Origin: Salsuginibacillus halophilus | GTDB lineage: Bacteria > Bacillota > Bacilli > Bacillales > Marinococcaceae | Direction of reading: 5' to 3' | Assembly (NCBI RefSeq): GCF_003014715.1 | Contig: NZ_PYAV01000012.1 | Location: 1-64,000 of the forward strand | Length of the DNA: 64,000 nt | Shown here: piece by piece, positions 1 to 7,639 of the stretch | Layout: every line of letters begins with the position of its first letter | Numbering within the stretch: the stretch's first letter is position 1 | Made by a program: the position numbers and the translations under genes | The notes under the pieces: generated by a model | What the model was told of the DNA's origin: nothing | Database searches by the model: none | What the model saw: the letters and a program-made list of their open reading frames with translations, nothing else

Positions 1-188
1 TATTAGCCCCGGTTTCCCGGGGTTATCCCGATCTGCAGGGCAGGTTGCCCACGTGTTACTCACCCGTCCGCCGCTCGATCCACCAGCGTCATCCCCGAAG
101 GGAATCAACTGGTTTCACGCGCTCGACTTGCATGTATTAGGCACACCGCCAGCGTTCGTCCTGAGCCAGGATCAAACTCTCCGATAAA
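1..188 (-). rRNA. rrs: 16S ribosomal RNA, 5' end (partial)
   Basis: The complement of this stretch is the 5' part of a bacterial 16S rRNA. It has the universal AGAGTTTGATCCTGGCTCAG segment (complement of about 162-181), then the ACGAACGCTGGCGG and CTAATACATGCAAGTCGAGCG-type region, and the ACGGGTGAGTAACACGTGGG segment near 47-70. The mature 5' end is placed at the TTTATCGG sequence near 188 by analogy with Bacillus 16S. The gene reads leftward and runs off the window, so only about the first 188 nt are present. The sequence fits Bacillales; it is too short to name a species. Confidence 0.97.
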
Positions 189-189
189 G

Positions 190-292
190 TGATGCTTTGC
201 ATCAATCAAATCGAAGGGATTTGATGTGTTTCGTTTAACGTCAATTATATTGACGGGCGCACTTGCTTTCATTCAGTTTTCAAAGGGCAAAT
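190..292 (-). promoter_or_regulatory. rRNA operon leader with boxA-like sequence and hairpins
   Basis: This leader lies between the most proximal promoter and mature 16S. On the minus strand it contains CTTTGAAAACTG (about 274-287), which matches the boxA-containing CTTTGAAAACT-type segment of Bacillus rRNA leaders and spacers involved in antitermination. Three short dyads are visible: CGTCAA/TTGACG at 239-255, CAAATC/GATTTG at about 207-224, and TGATGC/GCATCA at 190-204, next to the 16S 5' end. The last could take part in precursor processing; that role is inferred. Confidence 0.7.
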
Positions 293-322
293 TGTATTCG
301 CGCTTTGTTGGCGCGGATTCTT

Positions 323-765
323 ATTTTAGTAGTTATCAATTTGAAAGTCAATAACTTTTATAAGAAATCTATTTTTTCAGCGACGCTCCGCTTGAAGCGG
401 CTCGCTGTTTTTTGCGCTGTCATCAGCGCGGATTTACTATATTATCACTTCAACCACATATCGTCAATAACTTTTATAAGTTTTTTTGAGCTCGATGTGT
501 GCCGCGCCTTTTTCGGTACGGATTGACTAATATAGTAGATCTTTGTTTTGTCGTCAACAATCTTCTTCTAATGTTGTTAACCTCTGCTGTGAGCTTTACT
601 GATCTCTTCAGCGGATAACCTATATTATTAGACACAATCTCTGTCGTCAATAACTTTTATAAGTTTTTTCGACTCGAATAGTAGATCTTTGTTTCAACCC
701 CGCTTTGAGCTCACTAATCTCGTTAGCAGATGACCCATAATATTAGACACCACCCCTAACGTCAA
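323..765 (-). promoter_or_regulatory. Five tandem sigma-A promoters for the rRNA operon
   Basis: Five -35/-10 pairs face the 16S gene, each with exactly a 17-bp spacer. Given as -35, then -10, on the minus strand: TTGACG 760-765/TATTAT 737-742; TTGACG 645-650/TAATAT 622-627; TTGACG 552-557/TATATT 529-534; TTGACG 462-467/TAATAT 439-444; TTGACT 346-351/TAAAAT 323-328. Most units have an A/T-rich stretch such as CTTATAAAAGTTA just upstream of the -35, resembling an UP element. ATCCG follows four of the -10 boxes and ATCTG the fifth. Unit spacing is 90-116 bp, so they look like diverged copies of one promoter cassette. The most distal -35 overlaps the stop codon of the neighbouring acetyltransferase gene. 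Confidence 0.85.
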
Positions 766-1322
766 TAGCTTTTTAAAGTTTTTCGGTCAGATCCATTTCT
801 TTCATTATTCATTTCTTCCCATTCCGGACGCAGCATGCTCATTTCCCACGCCCCATAACGCTCACCGTTAAACTTCACCACATCACGGCGGAAACCTTCG
901 GAATGAAAGCCCATATGCTCGTACGCATTTAAAGCTGCTTCGTTCCAACCGAGGACACCAAGACTCACCCGATGCAGCCCTAACTCTTGAAATGCTTCAT
1001 TTAACATATGCTCGATCATCATTCGGCCGACCCCGCGTCCACGCATCGCCGGCTCGCCAACGAGCACTTTACCGATTCTCGCCCGCTCATGCGTTTCACT
1101 TATTTGACTTAATGCAATATGACCGACCGGGGCGTTTGTTTCAATATCATAAACCATATAAATGCGCGCTTCGCGATCAGCTTGATACGTACGCAGCTGT
1201 TCTTTCGTTAATGGGTAGGAAAACGTCGTGCCGCTCCACTGCATCATAAACGCTTCTGAAGTCACCCAGCTCATTAATGTCTCGAAATGTTTTTCTTCAA
1301 ACTCCACAAAAGTTAAATTCAA
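762..1322 (-). CDS. GNAT family N-acetyltransferase
   Basis: Predicted 186-residue acetyltransferase of the GCN5 superfamily (RimJ/RimL-like), transferring acetyl from acetyl-CoA to an unidentified amine. The family signature is visible in the middle: RIGKVLVGEPAMRGRGVG, where the R/Q-x-x-G-x-G/A acetyl-CoA loop is RGRGVG, followed by the C-terminal LGVLGWNEAALNAYEHMGF segment typical of RimJ-like enzymes. The start is TTG at 1320-1322 with GGAGG about 10 nt upstream (near 1333-1337). The TGA stop at 762-764 lies inside the -35 box of the distal rRNA promoter, so the gene abuts the ribosomal operon without any terminator. Substrate unknown. Confidence 0.85.
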   Translation of the reverse strand: MNLTFVEFEEKHFETLMSWVTSEAFMMQWSGTTFSYPLTKEQLRTYQADREARIYMVYDIETNAPVGHIALSQISETHERARIGKVLVGEPAMRGRGVGRMMIEHMLNEAFQELGLHRVSLGVLGWNEAALNAYEHMGFHSEGFRRDVVKFNGERYGAWEMSMLRPEWEEMNNERNGSDRKTLKSY

Positions 1323-1516
1323 CCAGCCTGCACCTCCACACTTTTTTCACTTCTTTCATTATCATACATCGAACCCTTACGCACAATCCAAAACAACCTG
1401 CTGATGACGCAAAAAATTCACCGCCAAGCCTTGTCTGTGCGTTTACAAAACGCTTGGCATTCGTCATACTAAATACGGTTAGATTTTCTCGTAATGGTGA
1501 AATGAGGCGTAGATAC

Positions 1517-2689
1517 ATGAGTGAACAAAGTCAAAATGTCACCCGTTTGTATGTAGAGGGTAAGGAAGTCGTGTTGATCGGCACGGCACACGTTTCGAAA
1601 CGAAGCACTGAAGAAGTCAAAGAAGTGATTGAGCAGGAAAAACCTGATTCAGTCGCCGTTGAACTTGACGCACAGCGCTATCAGTCACTTGTTAACCGGG
1701 ATCAATGGAAGGACATGGACATCTTTAAAGTCATTAAGGAACGAAAAGCAACGCTCCTATTAATGAACTTAGCGATTTCTTCCTTCCAAAAACGAACAGC
1801 GAAACAGTTCGGGATCAATGCCGGCGAAGAGATGATGCAAGGTGTGAATTCTGCAGAAGAATGCGAAGCGGAACTTGTTCTTGCTGACCGGAACATCCAA
1901 ACGACGTTTTCACGCATTTGGCATAAGCTTGGTTTTTTCGGCAAGCTGAAATTATTAATGTCCATTGTAATGAGCATTTTTAATAAGGAAAATATTTCTG
2001 AAGAAGAAATGGAACGAATGAAGTCTCAAGACATGCTGCAGTCCATGCTCGATGAGATGGCGCAGCACTTTCCGGGGTTAAAAATTCCGCTCATTGATGA
2101 ACGGGACCGATATTTATCGGAACATATACGAACGGCGCCAGGCGAGAAAGTTGTTGCTGTCGTCGGCGCCGCACACGTCCCCGGCATTTTAAATGAAATC
2201 GAAAACAAACAAGACTTAGATGCTTTAAATGAAGTGAAAAAGTCCAAAGTGCCAAAGATTCTGGCATGGGCGATTCCGATTTTTATTTTATCAATCATTG
2301 GTTACACGTTCTTGAACAACCCAAGCGTCGGTATGCAGCAAATGTTAACGTGGCTGTTATGGAACGGCTCGTTCTCCGCACTGGGTACAGCGATTGCGTT
2401 CGGGCACCCGCTCGCAATACTGACTGCGTTTGTCGCCGCACCGCTTACCTCACTTAACCCCTTTGTTGCCGCCGGTTGGTTCGCCGGGTTTGTGCAGGCT
2501 TATTTCCGAAGGCCAAGTGTGGAAGATTTCGAAGCCCTATCGGATGACGTAACGAGCGCGAAAGGCTTCTGGCACAACAAAGTAACCCGGATTTTACTCA
2601 TTGTTGTATTTGCGAACTTAGGCAGCACCTTAGGTACAGTCATCGGCGGCGCTGATGTCGTCCGCCTGTTTATTGAAAATGTCTTTTAA
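1517..2689 (+). CDS. TraB/PrgY-type membrane protein
   Basis: A 390-residue protein of the TraB/PrgY family, named for enterococcal pheromone shutdown proteins; family members are proposed to be membrane-associated peptidases. The N-terminal domain opens with VVLIGTAHVSKRS and has a second conserved GAAHVPG near residue 215; both are family hallmarks. The C-terminal third holds several hydrophobic helices (ILAWAIPIFILSIIGYTFL and following) that should anchor it in the membrane. The longer open frame starts at 1277, but ATG 1517 has a GAGG sequence upstream and gives the normal family length. A strong terminator follows. The substrate in this host is unknown. Confidence 0.85.
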   Translation: MSEQSQNVTRLYVEGKEVVLIGTAHVSKRSTEEVKEVIEQEKPDSVAVELDAQRYQSLVNRDQWKDMDIFKVIKERKATLLLMNLAISSFQKRTAKQFGINAGEEMMQGVNSAEECEAELVLADRNIQTTFSRIWHKLGFFGKLKLLMSIVMSIFNKENISEEEMERMKSQDMLQSMLDEMAQHFPGLKIPLIDERDRYLSEHIRTAPGEKVVAVVGAAHVPGILNEIENKQDLDALNEVKKSKVPKILAWAIPIFILSIIGYTFLNNPSVGMQQMLTWLLWNGSFSALGTAIAFGHPLAILTAFVAAPLTSLNPFVAAGWFAGFVQAYFRRPSVEDFEALSDDVTSAKGFWHNKVTRILLIVVFANLGSTLGTVIGGADVVRLFIENVF

Positions 2690-2696
2690 CCCAGCA

Positions 2697-2731
2697 CCCT
2701 TCCGCTTAACACGCGGAAGGGTTTCTTTTTT
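2697..2731 (+). terminator. Rho-independent terminator after the TraB-like gene
   Basis: Stem CCCTTCCGC/GCGGAAGGG with a short loop, followed by a T-rich tract at 2722-2731, ends the transcript of the TraB-like gene. Confidence 0.9.
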
Positions 2732-2786
2732 ATGCGGAGACAGGCTTGTGCTATGCTCGACGTATCACAATCAAGGAGGCTGTTTC

Positions 2787-3878
2787 ATGGATCAAACGAG
2801 ATTTTTACGCGACGTTGCCGAGCTCGCAAAGCTACAAGGCACCCCCGGGCAGGAAATGCCTGTCGTATCCGCCCTCGCTGCACGTTTTGAAGCTGTTGCA
2901 GACGAAGTGACGGTCGATCACATGGGCAACATTTACGCCATACTTCACGGCAGCGGCACCGGCCCAAATGTGATGGTCACCGCTCACTCCGATGAAATCG
3001 GCTGCATCGTCAAAGACATTGATGCTGATGGATTTTTGAAAATTGAGAAGACAGGTGGTGTACTTGCTTCGCTTCTCGTCGGACGAAAAGTCAATGTCGC
3101 CGGCCACTTCGGTGTGATCGGCGCAAAGCCGGGCCACTTGCAGACGCCTGAAGAACAGAAGCAGGTGCCCCCGATTGAAGCACTATTTGTTGACGTCGGC
3201 GCTGAATCCAAAGCTGAAGTAGAAGCAATGGGTATTACCGTCGGGTCCCCGATCTCCTACATGAGCGACATCGAAACCTTTACAAACAACGATCGCTTCG
3301 CCGGTAAAGCGATCGATAACCGCTCCTGCTGCGTTCTGCTTCTCGCTTTGCTTGAAGACTTACAAGCTGAACGCAACTTTAACGGTACAATCACCGCCGT
3401 CGTTGCTGTCCAAGAGGAAGTCGGACTGCGCGGTGCCCGCGTTGCCGCCCATAACGTTGCACCTGATGCAGCGATCGTACTCGATACCATTCCGTGCGCA
3501 GATACGCCGGATACAAAAGCAAGCGGGCATGCTGTTGCGATCGGTAACGGTCCAGTTATCCCAGTTCTTGCCGGCGGCGCTGTCCGAGGTCACCTTCTCA
3601 GCCCGCAGATGAAAAATCTCTTCATCCGTTACGCAAATGAACGAGAGGTTCCGCATCAACTTGCGGCGATGAGCGGGGCAACAACCGATGCTGCCGCCGT
3701 TCACTTAGAACAAAAAGGAATTTTGACCGGGGCGATCACCTTCGCCCGCCGCTACTCCCACTCACCTGTGGAGATGGCAGACGTCCGCGATTTCATCCAC
3801 GGCTTCACGCTGTTAAAAGCGCTCCTTGAAGACGCCGGCGACTGGAGCGATATGTCGTTTCTAAGTACTGAAAATTAA
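2787..3878 (+). CDS. M42 family metallo-aminopeptidase
   Basis: A 363-residue cytosolic aminopeptidase of family M42 (FrvX/YsdC/glutamyl aminopeptidase type), which trims peptides using two metal ions. Visible motifs in order: VTAHSDEIG with the first metal His, GKAIDNRSCC with the bridging Asp, VQEEVGLRGA with the catalytic Glu and a metal Glu, VLDTIPCADTPD with a metal Asp, and GATTDAAAVHL. The pattern and length match the family. Start ATG 2787 has AAGGAGG at 2773-2779; an in-frame extension upstream has no comparable signal. It appears to be a single-gene transcript. Peptide specificity cannot be read from the sequence. Confidence 0.92.
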   Translation: MDQTRFLRDVAELAKLQGTPGQEMPVVSALAARFEAVADEVTVDHMGNIYAILHGSGTGPNVMVTAHSDEIGCIVKDIDADGFLKIEKTGGVLASLLVGRKVNVAGHFGVIGAKPGHLQTPEEQKQVPPIEALFVDVGAESKAEVEAMGITVGSPISYMSDIETFTNNDRFAGKAIDNRSCCVLLLALLEDLQAERNFNGTITAVVAVQEEVGLRGARVAAHNVAPDAAIVLDTIPCADTPDTKASGHAVAIGNGPVIPVLAGGAVRGHLLSPQMKNLFIRYANEREVPHQLAAMSGATTDAAAVHLEQKGILTGAITFARRYSHSPVEMADVRDFIHGFTLLKALLEDAGDWSDMSFLSTEN

Positions 3879-3893
3879 GGGTTTTACATTTAA

Positions 3894-3922
3894 AAGAAGT
3901 CGACTGCCGGCTTCTTTTCTTT
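3894..3922 (+). terminator. Terminator after the M42 peptidase gene
   Basis: Stem GAAGTCG/CGGCTTC (one G-T pair) followed by TTTTCTTTT. Confidence 0.7.
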
Positions 3923-4017
3923 TGTGAGTTTTTCGAGCGCTTTGAAGTCACTCTCAAAGCGTTATATGAATTGAAAGAGAAACAGCACCACTGGAGCGGC
4001 CGGCGAATATAACTAAG

Positions 4018-4143
4018 CGCGCGGTCAGCTTGCTCGAACGACCGGTCACTCCCCCTAAGTGAGCGGTCCGTATGCTGAAGCGATCGGTCACTCCCTCTAA
4101 GCGCGCGGTTCACATACGCAAAAGACCGACACCTCACATTCAG
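4018..4143. repeat. Intergenic array of degenerate 21-bp repeats
   Basis: The 330-bp gap between the M42 peptidase and the aldo/keto reductase contains about six consecutive 21-bp units starting at 4018, 4039, 4060, 4081, 4102 and 4123. They share a core like CG(A/C)(C/T)CGGTCACTCCC followed by TAAG; a less regular unit precedes 4018. Because 21 is a multiple of three, the minus strand stays open and yields a spurious seven-residue repeat protein. It resembles the arrays at 8.2, 30.7 and 61.7 kb in period and setting. Apart from the 5' terminator, nothing else is evident in this gap. Confidence 0.8.
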
Positions 4144-4208
4144 ATTATGCCTTGAACTCACCGGGTATAGATTTGGGTGCATTTACTTACAAATACAGGA
4201 GGTTATAA

Positions 4209-5189
4209 ATGATGCCTTTACAACAACAGCAAATTGGTTTTGGCACAGCGCCGCTTGGTAACTTGTTCCGCGATATTCCGGAGGAGGAAGTGCAGGCGAC
4301 GCTTGCGAGTGTATGGCACGAAGGTATTCGTTATTTTGATACGGCACCACTTTATGGCGCAGGGTTATCAGAACTTCGGCTCGGCAAGTTTCTACAGGAT
4401 AAAAACCGTGATGATTATGTGTTAAGCACAAAAGTTGGTCGGCTCGTTTCAGAGGAGACAGAAACGAAGGAAGGCTTGTTTGCCATGGGCCGGCAGAACA
4501 AGTTGATTGAGGATTACACTGAAGATGGCACACTCCGTTCGATTGAGCAGAGCCTGGAGCGCCTGCAGACGGACCGTCTTGACGTTGTGTACGTCCATGA
4601 TATTTCGCCGGATTTTCACGGAGATGATTGGCTCAGTTTGTTTGAAGAGTCACGTAACGGCGCGTTTAAGGCGTTGCAGCGGCTGCAGAATGAAGGTGTG
4701 ATTCAGGCTTGGGGCGTCGGGGTGAATACGACGGTGCCGATTGAGCTCGCACTCGAGCTTGAGGAGACGACGCCATCGCTTTCGCTGCAGGCGACGCACT
4801 ATACGTTGTTAAAGCATGAGCGTTCGCTTCAGCGGTTGATGCCGCTTGTGGAGCGGGAGAACAGCGGAATTGTCGTTGGTGCACCGTACAATTCCGGCGT
4901 GCTGCTTGGCGGCGATTATGATGATTATGTTGAGGCAGGGAGCGAAGTCCAAGCTCATGTCCGGCGCCTTGAAGAGCTCACGTCTAAGCATAACGTAAGC
5001 TTGAAGGCAGCGGCCCTGCAGTTTTCCTCCGCTCACCCGTCCGTACAGGCAGTGATTCCGGGCTCGACGCGGCCGGATCGCATCCGTGAAGATGTCGCTG
5101 CCATGAAGGAAGAGATTCCGGCAGCGTTTTGGCAGGAGCTGAAGCGTGAAGGGCTGATTGCAGCTGAAGCACCGGTGCCAACAGATTAA
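4209..5189 (+). CDS. Aldo/keto reductase (D-threo-aldose dehydrogenase-like)
   Basis: A 326-residue NAD(P)-dependent oxidoreductase of the aldo/keto reductase superfamily, closest in pattern to D-threo-aldose 1-dehydrogenase and pyridoxal 4-dehydrogenase types. The catalytic tetrad is visible: Asp and Tyr in YFDTAPLYGAG (about residues 40-50), Lys in STKVGRL, and His in YVHDISPD. The C-terminal VIPGSTRPDRIREDV segment is the cofactor-phosphate binding region of the fold. Start ATG 4209 follows CAGGAGG; a second ATG comes immediately after. Probably monocistronic, with a terminator at 5197-5240. The carbonyl or sugar substrate is not determined. Confidence 0.9.
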   Translation: MMPLQQQQIGFGTAPLGNLFRDIPEEEVQATLASVWHEGIRYFDTAPLYGAGLSELRLGKFLQDKNRDDYVLSTKVGRLVSEETETKEGLFAMGRQNKLIEDYTEDGTLRSIEQSLERLQTDRLDVVYVHDISPDFHGDDWLSLFEESRNGAFKALQRLQNEGVIQAWGVGVNTTVPIELALELEETTPSLSLQATHYTLLKHERSLQRLMPLVERENSGIVVGAPYNSGVLLGGDYDDYVEAGSEVQAHVRRLEELTSKHNVSLKAAALQFSSAHPSVQAVIPGSTRPDRIREDVAAMKEEIPAAFWQELKREGLIAAEAPVPTD

Positions 5190-5196
5190 TAAATAA

Positions 5197-5240
5197 AGTG
5201 CCTGAATCCGGCTGCGGCCGGGGTCAGGCGCTTTTATAAC
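5197..5240 (+). terminator. Terminator after the aldo/keto reductase gene
   Basis: GCCTGA...TCAGGC stem enclosing an inner CCGG/CCGG pairing, followed by GCTTTTA. Confidence 0.8.
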
Positions 5241-5248
5241 AGCAATGA

Positions 5249-5461
5249 CTATACCAATAACCGCCCGATACTGATCGGCTGCGCGAAGTAAGTAACAATA
5301 CTAAGTGTAAGCAGCACAACGCCCAAAACGAGCGAAATATAAGCGTACGTATCATATTTGCCGAACATGAGGCGCGCAACCATGATAAACATGACACCAA
5401 CAGCGAAAAGTAACAGCCATACGATCGTCAGCGTTAAAACCGAAGCCTCACCAGCATTCAT
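5249..5461 (-). CDS. Small two-helix membrane protein
   Basis: A 70-residue hypothetical protein with two hydrophobic helices (about residues 7-30 and 40-63) joined by a short charged loop, RLMFGKYDTY. Start ATG 5459-5461 is preceded by a strong GGAGGAGAGG ribosome binding site. It is transcribed divergently from the flotillin-like gene, separated by about 165 bp. I recognise no family; a role at the membrane is all the sequence supports. Confidence 0.7.
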   Translation of the reverse strand: MNAGEASVLTLTIVWLLLFAVGVMFIMVARLMFGKYDTYAYISLVLGVVLLTLSIVTYFAQPISIGRLLV

Positions 5462-5562
5462 ACCTATCCTCTCCTCCCTTTCATCCTTTACAAAAATAAA
5501 TTAAATCAAGTTACACAAATTGTCAAACAATCTAAAAATTTCACGAAACACATCATTGTTCC

Positions 5563-5592
5563 TTGCTTCCACGTCTCTTCATAACGGATAAT
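5563..5592 (+). promoter_or_regulatory. Candidate sigma-A promoter of the flotillin-like gene
   Basis: TTGCTT (5563-5568), 18-bp spacer, GATAAT (5587-5592), about 35 bp upstream of the flotillin start codon. I looked for the sigma-W pattern expected from the B. subtilis homologue and did not find correct spacing. Confidence 0.45.
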
Positions 5593-5626
5593 AGTTATGA
5601 CATTATACATAATTGGAGGTACTCTT

Positions 5627-7111
5627 ATGGAATTTATGGCTTGGATGATTATCTTGTTTGTTCTCTTAGGCGCCCTTGCCCTCGGTGGCATTGGTTACTA
5701 CTTTTTTATGAAAATCCGCTACCGGACCGCTTCTTCAAACGAAGCGCTCATTATTACTGGCCCGAAGCTCGGTGAAGGCGACAACGTTTTTTCCGATGAA
5801 GATGGTCGTTCCTTAAAAATTATCCGCGGCGGCGGGCATCTGCTCCGCCGGTTTCAAACCGCAACGCCGGTGCCGTTAACATCATTTCAGCTGCAGCTGA
5901 CAACACCGCGTATTTATGCCGATGGCGGTGTGCCGATCCAAGCTGATGCAGTGGCGATGGTAAAAGTGGCTGACGGGTTAAAAGGGATCGCGATTTATGC
6001 TGAGCAGTTTCTCGGTAAAGATCAAGGGGATGTGGAAAAAGAAATTAAAGAAGTACTTGAAAGTAACTTGCGTGCGATTCTTTCCAAAATGTCTGTCGAG
6101 CAGATCAACGCCGACCGCGAGGCATTTAACGAGCAAGTGATGGAAGTAGCGCAAAAGCAGCTCGATGACATGGGCTTTAAAATCACTTCCCTTGGCTTAA
6201 CCGATTTGCGCGATGACGAAGAAAATGGGTACCTTGAGAACCTCGGCCGGCCGCAGATTGCCAAAGTCCGTAAAGAGGCAGAGATTGCTGAAGCGGAAAG
6301 CGAGCGCGAAACGCGGATGCATAAAGCGAAGACGGACCAAGAAGCAAAGCAGGAAGAATACGAGCGGCAGAAAGCCATTTCAGAATCGAAGAAATCAAAA
6401 GAGATTCAAGAGGCTGAATTTAAGCGGGAAACCGAGCAGGCCCGGGCAAAATCTGAACAGTCTTATGATTTGGAAAAAGCCCGGCTTGAAAAGGAAGTTG
6501 AGCAGGAAAAGCTCGATCTTGCACGGCGCCAAAAAGAAGAAGAGTTAAATTTAAACTACATGGAACAAGAGCGGGCCGTACAGCTTGAAGAAGAGCAGTC
6601 CAAAGTGCGCCAGCAAAAAGCTGATGCTGAATATTACGAAACGACAAAACGAGCTGAAGCTGAAGCCGAGCGCGCCCGGATCGAAGGTGAAGCTGACGCC
6701 CACGTCATTAAAGAACGCGGCGTTGCCGAAGCGGAAGCCCGGAGACTGCTCGCCAAAGCCATGGAAGAACACGGTGAAGCAATCATTAAAGAGCAAGTCG
6801 TGCAGATGCTGCCGGAGCTTGCTGAAAAGATCGCAGCCCCAATGAGCAACATCGATTCGGTGAAAGTGATCGACAGCGGCAGTGGTGACGGCGTACCCTC
6901 AGTTGCCCGCAACACGATCAAAACGATGACCGACTTACAAGAGCCAATCAAAGAAATTGCCGGCGTGGACATCGGCGAAATCGTCAATTCTTTAGCTGCA
7001 AAAGGAAAAGACACCGTCGCCGATGCAGTGAACAACTATAAAGCAGAAAGTACGGAGGATACCGCCGCAGCCACAACAGAAGCAAGTGATTCAGAACAAG
7101 AAGAAAAGTAA
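5627..7111 (+). CDS. floT: Flotillin-like protein (FloT/YuaG type)
   Basis: A 494-residue membrane scaffold protein organising functional membrane microdomains. An N-terminal hydrophobic helix (about residues 5-28) is followed by an SPFH/band-7 domain (about 35-200) and a long charged coiled coil (about 205-370) rich in Glu-Ala repeats such as AEAERARIEGEAD, the flotillin signature that drives oligomerisation. The acidic C-terminal tail ends in ASDSEQEEK. B. subtilis FloT is about 509 residues, so length fits. Start ATG 5627 has TTGGAGG at 5614-5620; an upstream in-frame ATG lacks a site. The NfeD-type partner gene usually next to floT is absent here. Confidence 0.9.
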   Translation: MEFMAWMIILFVLLGALALGGIGYYFFMKIRYRTASSNEALIITGPKLGEGDNVFSDEDGRSLKIIRGGGHLLRRFQTATPVPLTSFQLQLTTPRIYADGGVPIQADAVAMVKVADGLKGIAIYAEQFLGKDQGDVEKEIKEVLESNLRAILSKMSVEQINADREAFNEQVMEVAQKQLDDMGFKITSLGLTDLRDDEENGYLENLGRPQIAKVRKEAEIAEAESERETRMHKAKTDQEAKQEEYERQKAISESKKSKEIQEAEFKRETEQARAKSEQSYDLEKARLEKEVEQEKLDLARRQKEEELNLNYMEQERAVQLEEEQSKVRQQKADAEYYETTKRAEAEAERARIEGEADAHVIKERGVAEAEARRLLAKAMEEHGEAIIKEQVVQMLPELAEKIAAPMSNIDSVKVIDSGSGDGVPSVARNTIKTMTDLQEPIKEIAGVDIGEIVNSLAAKGKDTVADAVNNYKAESTEDTAAATTEASDSEQEEK

Positions 7112-7191
7112 CACGTGGGAGAAGGAGCCGGCTTCGGTTTCTTCTCTACGTTTATGAACGGCTTAGTGTAGAAGCGGAAAGGAGGAACGAG

Positions 7192-7485
7192 ATGAACGCC
7201 AGCTTTTTTCAGCACGTCTATGACATCGTGCGCCAGATCCCAGCAGGCGAAGTAGCGAGTTACAGCCAGATCGCCGCTCTGTTGGAGCAACCGCACAACG
7301 CCCGGGTCGTCGGCTGGGCCATGCAAAAAGCACCGGATGATGTGCCGGCCCACCGCGTGCTGCGAAAAGACGGGAGCACCGCCCCGGCATTTGTAGACCA
7401 GCGCAGCAAGCTCGAAGCGGAAGGTGTCGCGTTTGATGCCGCCGGACGGGTTGTCCTCACAGCGCACCAGTGGCGGGGGCTGTGA
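7192..7485 (+). CDS. Alkyltransferase-like (ATL) DNA-binding protein
   Basis: A 97-residue protein matching only the C-terminal domain of O6-methylguanine-DNA methyltransferases. The helix-turn-helix and Arg-finger region (SYSQIAALLEQPHNARVVGWAM) is present, but the active-site PCHR motif reads PAHR, so the alkyl-accepting Cys is replaced by Ala. This is the hallmark of alkyltransferase-like proteins, which bind alkylated guanines and hand them to nucleotide excision repair rather than repairing them. The start ATG 7192 follows GGAAAGGAGG. A hairpin in the downstream repeat (7567-7596) is the likely terminator. Confidence 0.88.
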   Translation: MNASFFQHVYDIVRQIPAGEVASYSQIAALLEQPHNARVVGWAMQKAPDDVPAHRVLRKDGSTAPAFVDQRSKLEAEGVAFDAAGRVVLTAHQWRGL

Positions 7486-7519
7486 CGCCGCGCCGAGGGC
7501 GATTTGAAGATTTTTAAGA

Positions 7520-7598
7520 AACGCCGGCGGCCGCCTGCGAACCCATTGGAACGTTTCGTTATGATTAAGGTGGTGCTGCCCGCGGTGCACCACCTTTC
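7520..7598 (+). repeat. 79-bp two-hairpin repeat, copy 1 (terminator-like)
   Basis: First of two direct copies (other at 8118-8196) flanking the VOC gene. It starts with AACGCCGGCGGCCGCC and ends in a ten-pair hairpin AAGGTGGTGC (7567-7576)/GCACCACCTT (7587-7596) followed by a T-rich stretch, so it can terminate the ATL transcript. The two copies share both GC-rich ends and are diverged in the middle. Confidence 0.8.
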
Positions 7599-7639
7599 CT
7601 TCCTGCTTTTGATCTTTACAATCCCCGGGAGCAACAAAT

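Noticed and set aside
1277-1516. 80-codon upstream extension of the TraB-like gene
   Set aside because: It overlaps the divergent acetyltransferase start region, has no ribosome site and is not family-like; ATG 1517 is supported.
3805-4182. 125-residue minus-strand frame with seven-residue repeats
   Set aside because: It is a by-product of the 21-bp intergenic array and overlaps the 3' end of the M42 gene.
5541-5580. Sigma-W promoter for the flotillin-like gene (GAAAC...CGTC)
   Set aside because: The spacer is about 22 bases instead of the expected 16, and the -10 is not CGTA.
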